Shown piece after piece: positions 34,450 to 45,983 of a stretch of DNA of 64,000 nucleotides; the stretch's first letter is position 1; each line of letters begins with the position of its first letter. This DNA comes from Littorina saxatilis. Lineage: Eukaryota > Mollusca > Gastropoda > Littorinimorpha > Littorinidae. The stretch spans positions 33,970,649 to 34,034,648 of the forward strand of contig NC_090259.1 in the NCBI RefSeq assembly GCF_037325665.1, given 5' to 3'. The notes beneath the pieces were generated by a model, which had not been told where the DNA came from, searched no databases, and was given only the letters and a program-made list of their open reading frames with translations. A program made the position numbers and the translations under genes.

Positions 34450-35133
34450 TACATGTATACGGAACGCGGATCGTATCAACTGATGCATCAAATTGATGCA
34501 TCCAAAACCAAGAATTTGATGCATCATTTTCACAATTTGATGCATCGTTTGGATGCATCAGAATTTTCGGGTTTTCCCGGAAAGTGCCGAGCAAAACGCA
34601 AAAGTTGAACCGGAATACGAAGCGAAACAAACGTCGGAAAACGAAAGTTTGAGTCGAAGGTCAAGGGCGTCAAAACTTCGTGTGCACAGAAAACAAACCA
34701 TAAACAAAACAAAAAATGCCTTAAAATGCATAATGCCGTGACTTTGACTTGTTCCCTATTTAATGGTATGTCAGTGTACGTTTATTTTTGTTTTATCTAA
34801 CCAATCTGTTTATATTCGTCAAAATGTCATTTCAAGTTTTTCCGTGCTCAGGCATTTCTTACGGAAAGACCAGAAATGAATAATCTTTCGCATGCATACA
34901 AAACCGAAAGTGATGCATCAAAATGATGCATCAAAATGATGCATTATTTTCTAAAAGGATGCATCATTTTCGTATTGGATGCATCAGTTTTTGAAAATGA
35001 TGCATCCTTTTTGAAAATGATGCATCCTTTTGTGAAAATGATGCATCAAATTGTGAAAATGATGCATCAAATCTTGGTTTTGGATGCTTCAATTTGATGC
35101 ATCAGTTGATACGATCCGCGTTCCATACATGTA
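34450..35133. mobile_element. Foldback element carrying GATGCATC iterons
   Basis: Inverted ends share GAACGCGGATCGTATCAACT and about 75 further bases. The arms carry the self-complementary octamer GATGCATC exactly at 34482, 34495, 34518, 34539 and 34552 on the left. On the right it is at 34912, 34925, 34958, 34978, 34999, 35019, 35040, 35061 and 35096, with one-base variants at 34938 and 35083. Spacing is 13 or 20-23 bases, roughly one or two helical turns. The centre has no recognisable protein. Confidence 0.8.
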
Positions 35134-37291
35134 TGGCCGGACGAAGCCATGTTAACGGAAGGGATATAAGACCGTTTTCAGCGGATTTTCACACTGCTAA
35201 AACCTGACCTTCTTGCAGTTGCTTTGTCTGCAATGCCTTAGAACTCTACAAATAGTTAAGTTTTTCGCGTTTGTGTTGTAATTTGCAAGCAAACATCGTA
35301 CATAGTAAAGTTAATCGACTTTGCTACAATTTGTAAAAACTAGGGCATTACCTAATACCAAACAAAAAATATATAAATCCCATGCTGTTTTCAAATACAG
35401 CGTTTTGCTATTCACTTCAATATAATAGTAAATAACAATCAAGAAATAACAAAGTCTTTTAACGGATATTTACACTTTTCATTTTTTTTCAATTCACACC
35501 ACAAAACATAAACTTTACCTTTTGCTATTCAGTCTCAAGTCTAAATAATAATAGTATAAATCATAACTAATTTTCTTCACACCATCATAGACATAATGTT
35601 GCCTCACATGTTCTTTGTACAATCGTTGGTTTTCACAATAAATATTGCATTACTGTACTTGTCTTCTTTTTCCTTAACAATGTCTTTCCGAAAAAACAAA
35701 ACTCAAAGACCACACAAGCTATTGCAACCTACTCCTATCTCTCGTCTCTCTTCCTGGGTACAATGGTACCTAAGACTTACATTCAAATGCTTACATTTCC
35801 ATGCTACCCACATTGTCAAAATACCAATAATTATTCAAAACAAATGTTAACTACTACCTAACTTCATTTCAGACCCACACCCATTATTATACACACATTT
35901 CACATTTAAACCATTAGTCGGCCCCCTGTCAATATTTATCGACTAAGTTCGTTGTTGCGTAGCGCTGCTGCTGCTGGTTTGAGTTTCCCTGGGGCCTGAC
36001 CGCGGTACTTACAATGCACTGCGGGAGGGGTTGGGTGGTAGATGAACTTGCAAATACTGAACGACATGTCATCAGATGCATAGCACATAACTTTAGAATT
36101 CAGTCATAATGACTCCGGCTTAAAACAATGTCCTCCCATGATAACCCTTTAATTAATAGTTGGCAGTAGCTTGGTGAATTTCTCAGTGTATTCTCTGAAA
36201 GAAACGCTGCGACAAGCACGGTTGAGTCAGTCGAGGCAAATAACTTAGCTTGACCTTTTATTCTTGTTCACTGATTTGAAAACCAGTCGACCCTGACAGT
36301 ATAGCTCTTTTCTTTCTGGGATCTCTCGCACGGTTGAGACTGACGAGGGGGAGTGAGGGGAAGGAGGTTTTTGCACACTGAATAAATATGTTTTTATTCA
36401 GTTCAAATGCTGAAGTCTTAACAAATAGTTATACAGACTCTTTTCCTCTCACTGAACACCTTTCTCCCGCTCACTGGACTGGAGATGTTTGTTTTAACCA
36501 TGCACTGACTGAGAGAGGCTTTAACCTTTCTCCATTCCTTTTTGGACCCCCCCCCCCCCCCACCTCCTTGTTCTCACAAATCATGGGCCTTGCTCAAAAA
36601 TTTTTCCTGCCACAGAGTAGGTTTTATATTCTTTTCTCTTTTTTTCTGTAACATTTCTTCTTTATCTCCTGTTCTCATCAGTTCTACATGTATATATAAT
36701 TTCCTCGACCCTTGCTCTCTGAAATCATTATTTTTTTATTTTTTTATTAAGGAGATTTCTATAGCGCATAACTAAAAGCACTATGCGCTTATTATCACTA
36801 TCAGGCTTCAAGAATGTATTCAAGCTAGTATTTTGTCCCGCCAAGAATTGGTGTTGTTTGCTTTGATCATATCTTTCTTTTCCGGCAATGCTCTTTGCCT
36901 TCGCAAACCATGCTATATCTGTCAGACCCCCCCCCCCCCCCCAACCACCGACCCCCCCCCCCCTCCCCCTCCCCCCCCCCCCCCCTTTTGGAGTTGTTTC
37001 TTTCTTCTTTCATTTCCCACATTCTTTTCTCTATCCTGTTGCTCTCACAAAGGTTTGGGGCTTTATTTGAAACATCGGGCTCTTGTCAAAGCCTCGTTTG
37101 TTTTGCTTGTTCCTTTTGTTGCTCCGAGGCCTTATATAGAATGCGGGCTTTGGGTTTTGGGATCGAGTCTTTGTCTACCCCGCTACCAAACCAAAACATT
37201 CCCACAGCTCTTTGTGTGATGTGTTCGCTTCAGTCTCTACTCGGATCGACCATCGCTCCGACCGAGCAAGTTTCTCTCTTTTCTCTCCAGC
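35134..37291. other. Non-coding stretch with poly(C) tracts
   Basis: AT-rich with C runs near 36547-36562 and 36926-36983. Near 36749-36792 a sequence reading TATAGCGCATAACTAAAAGC resembles a decayed LINE/SINE 3' tail. No gene is supported. Confidence 0.5.
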
Positions 37292-37597
37292 ATGCAAGTT
37301 TGGTGGATCTCTGGAACTGTGTTGTTGTTGGTTGGAAGTGTATTTGCCGCAACGCGCGGTGACCTATGTGTACGTTCGCTACACGCTACGCTGTTTACAC
37401 TGAACTCTTTCATACCTCGTTGTGTGCCATTCACTCCACCACAGCGCGCGCACAGTTCTGATAAAAGCAAATCAACGTATGCGTATTCTATCTTGGTCAA
37501 CCGCAAGAGCACCAAATCGAAAGTGTCAACTTTCAAGCAACGACTTAATTTATTCATGCAAGTTTGTTGTATTAACGATGCTTCATGCATTAAATAA
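37292..37597 (+). CDS. Possible small secreted protein
   Basis: A 101-codon frame begins with a signal-peptide-like stretch (MQVWWISGTVLLLVGSVFAA) and continues with a basic region containing five cysteines in total. AATAAA overlaps the stop codon at about 37593-37598, and the ATG follows TCTCCAGC, so it could be a first coding exon. No homologue is recognised. The start looks better than chance, but the rest has no domain. Confidence 0.25.
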   Translation: MQVWWISGTVLLLVGSVFAATRGDLCVRSLHATLFTLNSFIPRCVPFTPPQRAHSSDKSKSTYAYSILVNRKSTKSKVSTFKQRLNLFMQVCCINDASCIK

Positions 37598-37835
37598 ACC
37601 TGTTAAAATGTAGAAAGGATAAGTATGCGCAAAGTTGTTGTCATGGATGCAGATAATCCCGTGCGAACTTTTCTCAAAGGTCAACGAAAGGGTGGCTATT
37701 GCAGACGGTAACTGGAGATGTTTACCACGAAGAGCTGTACCGCGAGAGCTCGCGAGGGCGAAAACAGCTGGCCGCGAAATTCACTCCCTTGTTTGACCTG
37801 CATCGTATGATATTTTGGGATGAAAACAAATCGAA

Positions 37836-37990
37836 CCAATCACCGCGCGTTATTGCTGGGAAAACTCCGAGAAACGCTCGCTGTAAGCGAACACGGGATT
37901 GGTGAGAGAATGATTTGATCTGTGAGGCTTCGTTTCATTGGACAATAATGTAGGTCAGATAAAAATAAACGCGCTTCCCCGCTCCAACTG
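37836..37990 (+). promoter_or_regulatory. CCAAT-box promoter of the basic-protein gene
   Basis: Three CCAAT elements (CCAAT at 37836-37840; ATTGG at 37898-37902 and 37937-37941) and a TATA-like GATAAAAATAAA near 37958 lie in CpG-rich sequence. They precede a likely untranslated exon that ends at a strong GTGAGT donor (exon end 38053). Linking this to the coding exons 2.3 kb downstream is inference. Confidence 0.45.
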
Positions 37991-38053
37991 CAGCGTCGAT
38001 TTGAAGCGGGATCGAGCGCAAACAGACAAACAATTTGGGAACAGAAACAAAGG

Positions 38054-39798
38054 GTGAGTGACTTTTTACCGTTGTTTTTATCTGGAACTTTGTTACGCAA
38101 TACCTAGATAAGTGTATCAGCACTCAGTTCTAGCACTCTATTAAGCTACATAGTTTGCTGATATGATGTTTCTCTTCGAAATAAAAACGCGGATAGCTAA
38201 AGTTTTGCTTGCAGCCTGTGACCGCCATTTTCTCTGTGTGAGTGTATGGCCATTGAACCTTCAGAGCTAAAGGTTGATACGAACAGAGCTTTGACTCGTA
38301 CCTGCAGCTGATCTCAGAAAATTAATACAGTGTCCAGTTTAGTTGGTGCACGTGGCCGTGTAGTGTTTAGGATTGCGTCACCAGTGTGTATGTCCGCGAC
38401 ACGAATAAGGCCGGCCGCAAGCTACGAGTTGGTTATGTGGGGTCACAGGCATAGCTCTCTGCAGTGGGCGCGAAGCACAGCAACTGGCGCTCAGCGTAGG
38501 TCCCGCTTCGAGTGAATCCTACCTTCGATCATCTGGCGCGTTTTTCTCCATCAGTTTTTGCTGATTATTTGGGTACAACTTTAACTGTAAGATTGTTCAC
38601 TTCCGTGCGCGGGTGGTCAGGTGTGCCAAAATATAAACTCCTCCAATGTATCACTGCGTCCTCAGAGGAGAGAGGGGTCGTTGTTTGGACAGCCGTTTCT
38701 ATGGTTGTGGGAATGGGAAACAGCGGGGAGGAGGGCCGAGTGCATAGAGCGGAACGGGAGGGGGCGGGGCTCTGGGAGAACCGGTTGCTAAGCAACACTA
38801 CTTGTAAACTTATGTTACGCTTCATGTCCCAAGTGGGTCTCCTAGTGTCACACATTAGTGATGCGATAGGAATGCTAAACGTCAGGCTGAGTTCACTCGA
38901 CATGTCAGTTTATGTTTAAACCTGACACTGTGACTTGGTCTTCCATTGGTTGAAGTTTCACTTTTGGGGAGGGGGGGAATTGAGATTAAGAGAAAAAAAA
39001 TTTGCACCTTATTTGAAATATAAAGCCAGGGTTACCTCTAATCTTAAAATGTGTGAGGCACAGAAGTTGAGTCAACATGTGTTTTATTGACAAGCAATAC
39101 ATTGTACAATAAACTGCATATTCCAAGATACACTCAGTCGTGCTGTGCCAATCTTTTCTTCCAGCGGCTTGGCTATAAATTGCCAGATTTTCCGGGGTTT
39201 TCTCATAACTGCGATATAATTGCCTAATTTTCCTCAAAGTCAAATAATGAAACATAAACAGAAAAGCCTGATAGTGTACACACACTGACCACTGCCTCAT
39301 CAAATAGTAACAGACCTACTTGCCTGGGACTGGTGAAGTGCGGACTAGTTTGTCCTGTGTAGATATACAAAGTCCAGTTGGGCAGGTTACAGGGTTCAAT
39401 GTATCACGGATACTCTGCTGGTCAGTAGGAGGGTAGAGAGTGGCTGTGCAGCAATGTGCATGGATCTCAAGTTTCTTTTAAGTGTTGTGTTTTTGCTTCT
39501 TGGTATGTTGCAAGCCCTGGTTTGTTGGTGTGAAGTCAATGACACTGTTTTTGGTGATTGCTGGTCAAAGTTTGCAAGTGACATGATTCCTTGCTTGCAA
39601 GGGGTGCTACAAAGTGACCATGATTCCTTGCTTGCAAGGGGTGCTACAAAGTGACATGATTCCTTGCTTGCAAGGGGTGCTACAGTCCAACCCCTCTTTG
39701 AAGACTACCCTCCCTTTAAACGTAACGACCTTATTTTTTCAAATATCCGTTCAAAATGCCTGAATATGCCTCGATTTAATAAAACTCCCTTCTTTTTA
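38054..39798 (+). other. Probable first intron of the basic-protein gene
   Basis: It runs from GTGAGTG at 38054 towards the TTGCAG acceptor at 40285-40286. It contains a 36-bp tandem repeat at 39577-39683 and a 0.85-kb-family copy at 39799. No exon is seen. Confidence 0.4.
39577..39683. repeat. 36-bp tandem repeat, 3 copies
   Basis: The unit AGTGACATGATTCCTTGCTT plus GCAAGGGGTGCTACAA occurs three times, with a one-base insertion in the second copy. Confidence 0.92.
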
Positions 39799-40146
39799 CA
39801 TTTAGTCAAGTTTTGACTAAATGTTTTAACGTAGAGGGGGGAATTGAGACGAGGGTTACGAGGTGTGTGTGTGTGTAGAGCGATTTAGAGAAAACTACTA
39901 GACCGATCATGAAATTTTACATGGGAGTTCCTGGGTATGATATCCCCAGACGTTTTTTTCATTTTTTTGGAAAATGTCTTTGATGAGGTCATATCCGGAT
40001 TTTCGTGAAAGTTGAGGCGGCACTGTCACGCTCTCATTTTTAAACCAAATTGTACTGTCTTGGTGAAAAAAAATACAGTGCGTTCAGTTTCATTCCGTGA
40101 GTTCGACAGCTTGACTAAATGTAGTAATTTCGCATTACGCGACTTG
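39799..40146 (+). mobile_element. 0.85-kb repeat family, copy 3 (internally deleted)
   Basis: It has the start hairpin and the end CGCATTACGCGACTTG, but about 500 central bases are missing between ACCAAATTG and CTGTCTTGG. Confidence 0.85.
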
Positions 40147-40305
40147 TTAAGACTTGATTTGGAGGGGATCCCTGTACACATCCTATTTTCACAATTTCAG
40201 ACATCTTGGACTACAACTAAGAATTTTAATGTTTTGGTTCTCAATCTCAAGATGGTGTAATTCTCATTTTATTCTTCGTGTTGCAGTGTGACTAGATCAA
40301 TCAAG

Positions 40306-43300
40306 ATGGCAGCTACCAAGGGACGAAAGAAGGCAGCAGGAGCAGCAGCAGGGGATTCTGGGGCTGCAACCCAAGGTTTGTTGCTGTGACAACTGTGCCT
40401 GCATGGACATCACTTTTTTTGTACACTAGTTTACCTTTACATTTTTGTGAAAATGCTCACATTCTTTGCCACAAGAGTGTAAGCGTACCACAGCATACTG
40501 ATTGTGTCATCTTATCAAAAATTATACATTATATTTAAAGACAGTGTTGTGTTGTTTTCCCAGATGGATATAAATCATAATGCTGTTTATTGATTGGAGG
40601 GTGGGTTTTGTTTAAAGTCTTGCTGCAAGTGCTTTGTATCACCATATTTCATGTCCTGATCATTTTTTCCTTTTTGTTAACAGCCAAGAAGGCATCTCCC
40701 AAGAAGAAAGCAGGTAAGCCTACAGTCTTTCTTTATGGCTCTCGCAAGTAGTACATCGTCATGGCAGTCCCCCCCCCCCCCCCCCCCCCCCCTCCCCTGC
40801 TGCTTTGACGTCTGTCGCGTAACTGTGTAAGACCTGCTTTTAAGGAGGAAAGTAGATTTTCAAGCAGATTAAGTTTCCAGTCGCAGCAATTTGCAAACAT
40901 TTTATTTAGTTTTGTTTGGTTTTCAACATGTCAATCAATAGGAAGCTTATATAGCGCGTATTCCGTGGGTACAGTTCTAAGCGCTTGCCGAAGAGTTGTC
41001 AACACAGGACTAACAAAGAAACTAACATCTACAGACGGACACGAACCCTATCACACACTAGCAAACCCTGATAAACATACAACAAACAACTGTTTAACAA
41101 CAATGTACACATCAATAGCTAGGTCCAAACAAAATAATATTAAACACAAAGAAAATCTCTCACAGAGCACAGCACAAGAATGTCTTTTGGGGCACAACAC
41201 ATCACGTCGAACATGAAAGTCGCAGCCAGCTACGGGAAGAACTGAGTCTTCAACCTACTCTTTAACGCGTCAAGAGCAGAGATGGGATTGTAAAATGTGA
41301 AAAAATCCTGGCAGGGGTTCGGGGGCTGCCTAAGCCCCCGATGGGGTTCAGGGGCAAAGCCCCTGATGGGGGTCAGGGGGCAACGCCCCCTGAAGAAAGC
41401 CCCTGATGGGGGTCAGGGGGCAACGCCCCCTGAAGCTGAAGATTTTTTAAGATTTCAGTGTTAAAAAGTACACAAAAACATGCATTTATTACACGAATTT
41501 GTGAACTTTCAATTTATGCTTGAATAAAGAAACAAGCTTTGGTATCTTTACCACAGAGCTAATATTTTAAAGTTTTTTTTATTGTTAGTTGTTTTTTGTG
41601 AATTGAAAGATAAATTTATATCTTTCTAGTCATTGTGCTAATAATAACGACAAACAAAACAAAGCTGTACTATTAGAAGTCGAACATTATTTACAAGAAT
41701 TTTTAAATTGGAAAAAAACGCCGAAAAAAATGAAAAAGCAACACTTACCACAAAGCAGGTACTATTTTGGACACCAGCACAATCACCAGCACCAGGCAAG
41801 TCAGTGGTCTTTAGAAACAGGGGTGTAAGTGCAACAATAGATACGTTCAGAAGATTGCACTAGTTTCTACACAGAAAAAAATGACGGATTTGATAAACCA
41901 AAATGATACACTTTCGAAAGTAAGCATTCTCGTTGTTGAAGTCTAATCACGCTTTGCCTTTTTGGTCACACTGTCTTCATCTGATGCAGGTCGCTTTCTC
42001 GGGTTCAAATTCCTCGATCGATCTTAGAAATTGCGTCACCGAGACGAACATCAACTTCAGTTGCCTTTCCATTGAGATCAACTTTTACAGTGACGATTTC
42101 ATCTAACCAAGCAAAGTTCCATGGGTTTGACAAACCCTTGTCAACATCGGTAGCCAACTGCTCCTCAGCCTTCGTGATTTTGCGGAAAGTCATTTCTTGT
42201 GTTGTTACTTCGAGACAAACTCAAAGAAAATTTTGAGATTCTCACGTGTGTGCGCTGCGAACAGGGATTGGAAAAACGGAAGTTGCCAAATGAGAATACA
42301 CCAGTTGAGGATTCGGTTTCCGATCGATTTACGGATAATTTCGTTCGCCGAGTCGAAGGGAAAACCAAACAAAAACGACTCACCCCCCCCCCCCCAAATT
42401 TTCTCAACGGATTTGGATCGATCTCAAAATCGATCCTTGGCGATCCCAAAAATCCGGAAATCCGGAAAAATCCGGGGAAATCCCATCTCTGCAAGAGAGG
42501 GGCTCTGGCGAAGCTCAAGCGGCAGGGAGTTCCAGACGGAGGGGCCCGCGGAGGAAAATGCACGCTGACCAGCAGATGCGAGGGATGTGAAGGCGGAGTG
42601 GGTCAACAGCAGAACGAAGGGGACGGTCGGAGGGCTGGGTGTACAGGTCCAGGGAGGATTGAAGGTACTCGGGAGCAGAGTCGTTGAGACACTTGTAGAC
42701 CAGAGTGGACAGTTTGTAGGAGATTCGGGTGTTGACAGGGAGCCAGTGCAAGGAGCGAAGTAGGGGGGTGATGTGGTCTCGCTTCGTCTTCCTCAACGTC
42801 AGCCTGGCAGCAGCGTTCTGGACTCGTTGTAGGCCATGAATGGATGAGGCGGGGAGGCCAGCCAGAAGGGAGTTGTAGTAGTCCAGACGACTGAAGATGA
42901 GGGAGACAACCAGCTTGACACAGGCGTCGTGGGTGAGGTAGCGACGGATGAAGGCGATGCGACGTAGGTGGAAAAAGCAGGTCTTGTTGATGAAGGAGAT
43001 GTGTGTCTGCATGGAGAGAGTGGAGTCGAGAAAGACGCCAAGGCTCTTGACAGCAGGGGAGAATGGAACAGTCGCGTCATCCAGCTGGAGGTCGGTCACA
43101 GTGAGGGAAGCAATCTTCTCACTGTTCAGCTTCAACTTGTTCTCAGTCATCCAGTTCTTGATGTCGGTGAAACAACTGGAGATGGATCCCAGGAGATGGT
43201 CAACGTCCTCCGGCTTGGCGCTGTTCTGGAGCTGCGTGTCATCGGCAAAGGAGTTGTAGTTCTATCTTAAAATGTGTAACTGTTATTTCTACAGTAAATT

Positions 43301-43583
43301 CTTACTGTTAAATTAGCCAATGATGGATCCTAGGTCTTGCTGGTCGCACGTTTTCATCAACCAGTTAACCTAAGCGTAAAACAAAGTGATCGTAGTACAA
43401 TTGTTGGGCCTACACACATTTCTGTTATTCTGATGTTCTTTGTTTAATTGGTTGTGATCTCCAACATGCATGATTTAACACAATTCCTGTTGTGTGTGTG
43501 CAGGAGGAGTCAAGAAGGCAGCCAAGAAGGGAGCCAAAAAGTCAGCGAAGAAAGGAACAAAGAAGGCAGCCAAGAAGAAGTGA
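40306..43583 (+). CDS. Small Lys/Ala-rich basic nuclear protein, linker-histone-tail-like
   Basis: Three coding exons: 40306-40375 (ATG in ATCAAGATGG context), 40684-40713 (after AACAG, before GTAAG) and 43504-43583 (after TGTGCAG, stop TGA). All junctions are phase 1 and join cleanly. The 59-residue product starts MAATKGRKKAAG, has ASPKKKAGG in the middle and ends with spaced KK pairs (KKAAKKGAKKSAKKGTKKAA). About 36% is Lys and 31% Ala. SPKK-type motifs and AKK repeats are known from histone H1 tails and protamine-like proteins and bind DNA. There is no globular winged-helix domain. A nuclear, chromatin-binding role is inferred from composition. Intron 3 holds an L2 LINE that is itself interrupted. 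Confidence 0.75.
40936..43263 (-). pseudogene. L2-type LINE, 5'-truncated, interrupted by a DNA transposon
   Basis: On the minus strand it enters at SFADDTQL (reverse-transcriptase motif C) near 43260. It continues through MTENKLKLNSEKIASLTV, SRLDYYNSLLAGLPASS and LQRVQNAAARL, then changes frame near 42560 to SVWNSLPLELRQ. After the inserted element it resumes with LDALKSRLKTQFF (about 41275-41230). The 3' tail (GTACCCACGGAATACGCGC, then TTGATTGAC) ends near 40936. It lies in intron 3 of the basic-protein gene and is not functional. Confidence 0.88.
41277..42491. mobile_element. DNA transposon inserted in the L2 LINE
   Basis: Terminal inverted repeats CAGAGATGGGATT and AATCCCATCTCTG are exact (13 bp). 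They are flanked by a 6-bp direct repeat, CAAGAG (41271-41276 and 42492-42497). Near the left end is a GC-rich block (about 41305-41440) of short palindromic repeats (GGGGGCAACGCCCCC). On the minus strand 42193-42005 encodes MTFRKITKAEEQLATDVDKG and about 42 more residues. One base off frame, a tail NPRKRPASDEDS-KKAKRD follows, resembling a nuclear localisation signal. The superfamily is undecided. Confidence 0.78.
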
Positions 43584-44087
43584 TCAAAATGACGCTTGAT
43601 GCTTCGCCTTTCATCCTTGCAGCGGCACTTTAATTCTATTTATCATCTTGTGTGTTAGCCGTCATGACGTCCGTAGACTGTGGAATGTATTCTCTTCGCA
43701 TCATCACTTCATTTCCATCATCTTCGTCATCATTTTCTTCGTTAAAGTCATGTCATCTTCACTCTGCATACATCTGTGAACGCATATTCTGTATTTGAGA
43801 TGATGCATCAGCGGGCTAAAAGAAGGGAAAAAAGAATACTCTTTTTTTTTATTGTTTGAAAGGTTTTTAGTCTCTACGTCAGAATGTCAATTGACATTGT
43901 TACTGTAGTTGATGTTTTATTTTGTGTATTTACATTGATGTATTTACATACACCTGTTTACCAAACCTCATAGCATCATTAAATACATTTTACCTCACAG
44001 GACATACTTTTGTTTGCAGTGAATTGTTGAGAGATTGCTATTTTTATCTTTGTGCAAAAGGAAGCAATTTTGTTCACCACGACATAA

Positions 44088-44093
44088 AATAAA
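44088..44093 (+). terminator. AATAAA polyadenylation signal of the basic-protein gene
   Basis: It lies about 505 bases after the TGA at 43583. The intervening 3' UTR shows no coding or repeat signal. Confidence 0.55.
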
Positions 44094-44345
44094 GCCAAAA
44101 GGTTAATTATGTATTGTCAATTGTATTTAAGATAATATTTTTCATGGTGAATGATTCACTTGGTAAAAAGCATAAAAATCGCCCTGAATAGAGTTTACCA
44201 AAATTCCATGACAACATCGCATTGCTCCCTGTGCTTTTGTTACATTGATATCTTATCATATGTGACAGTAATACTTATGTCAATCTGCTAATCCATCCGA
44301 TGGAGGGATCCAAATCTGCAAATAGTCATGCTATTGGGTTTCACA

Positions 44346-44620
44346 TTTAGTCAAGTTTTGAATTGAGACGGGTGGTGGTTTGTGTGTAGAGCGATTCTGA
44401 GAAAACTACTGGACCGATCTTCATGAAACTCAACAAACCAAATCTTCCATAAAGCCTGGACTAAGGGATTGTATTTCAGCTGGGAGGCCTAAAATATAAT
44501 TAATGAGTTTGGTCATTAAAAATCTCGCACTTCTAATTAAATTTACAATTTTAGTAAATCAATCCTAAAATGATTTTATCTTATTCTTCATCATTTTCTG
44601 AATCCAAAATTATATCTATA
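44346..44620 (+). mobile_element. 0.85-kb repeat family, copy 4 (fragment)
   Basis: It has CATTTAGTCAAGTTTTG, then ACTACTGGACCGATCTTCAT, then a diverged centre. The 3' part is missing and it abuts the Tc1-like element. Confidence 0.75.
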
Positions 44621-44622
44621 CC

Positions 44623-45385
44623 CGAAAAAATTCGTCATTGTTTGATTGACAAAATCTCCAACAATTATAGAGTTAGAATTATTAAACCACAAAAGTTTGA
44701 TGAAGGCATGTTTGACTTTTGTGTGATTATTTTGATGCTGTGACTGTTTTAACACACGGGACAAGCAGGTTTAACGTTAAACACATAATGCGCGCTCGCA
44801 GCACGTGCAAGTAGAGCAGGAGAAATCTGATGTGTTCACTAATGCATTAGCAACCAAAAAGAGACCATGGCACGTTTGCTGCCAGTCTCACTTTTGAAAC
44901 AGCCAGGATGCCAAGATTGACACCACCAAAACGCCAGGTCGATTTAAAGCTGGGGATGATCCAGAAGCGCTGGCATGTGCTTTCAACGTGCATATGTCAA
45001 CAGTCTATCACCTTCAGCAATGTTCTGTCGACATTGGAAGCACTGCAGTTATGCAACGCGGTGGATTTTTCGCATTACCCCAAATAAGACAAGATCGCAA
45101 TTTCCTGCCACAACGTCTTCGAGATCGATTCAATACAGCCACTGACACTACCAGGAACATTGGAAGCCACCAGTGTCTGATCAGTGGCCAGAGAGCGCGA
45201 TGAAGACTGACTGAGCAAGACCTCCAAAACTTTGTTAACGTTAAACCGAGTTGAAACCGTCGCAGCATCAAAATAATCACACAACAGCTAGGTCAAACAT
45301 GCCTTCATCAAACTTTTGTGGTTTGATAATTCTAACTCTATAATTGTTCGAGATTTTGTTAATCAAACATTGCAGAATTTTTTCG
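44623..45385 (+). mobile_element. Tc1-like relic with long inverted ends
   Basis: Inverted arms of about 145 bases start CGAAAAAATTC and share AATTATAGAGTTAGAATTAT and GTTTGATGAAGGCATG. Between them, about 44908-45203 encodes the N-terminal helix-turn-helix part of a Tc1-family transposase. MPRLTPPKR starts in one frame; HMSTVYHLQQ, IRQDRNF and LRDRFNTAT follow in another. The catalytic DDE part is absent. The frame shift and loss mark it as non-autonomous. Confidence 0.8.
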
Positions 45386-45983
45386 CGTTTCTTTTGTTGC
45401 TCGGTATAGATATGCCAAGTTTACTCACAATTAAAGGGGATAGGTTACTTAAGCACTACATTTGCAGAGACGAGCTCAGTCTTCGGGATGATCTTTGGTT
45501 CTTCATTCCTGTTAAAGCTAATACAGATGAGGTAAACAGGATGCTTCCTTTCACACTTTCAAATACTATCGCACATTATGATTGATTAGAGATTGTGTGT
45601 GTGCTTGAGGATGACAGAAATTAGCTCTTTGTTCCAATGCCTGCAAGCTGTAATTTTGTTAAGAAATACTTCCCATGTAAATGTCATTGTACACCAACAT
45701 CGGATGAGACTTGAAGCTGTGCCGCAGCCATATTATCCAGCACACAAGCACCTGAAGTGACAGTGACAAGCTCGCCAAATTCTAGCCGTCCCAAAGAAAC
45801 TCTTACCTCCCTTTACTTGACAAAACCTAGCCTTCTTGACACATTTACAGTCACCTACATTCTTTCCTCAAAACCATGGTCATACACAGATTTCAAATGG
45901 AAGACAGTGGAATTCCCCTTTAAAGACCCCCCCCCCCCCCCCCCCGATTTCAGATGTCGCCCTTGGACCTTGATTAGATATAT
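45386..45983. other. Non-coding stretch
   Basis: No gene is seen. A C run lies at about 45929-45945, in sequence resembling the CAGTGGAACC MITE family. Confidence 0.5.
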
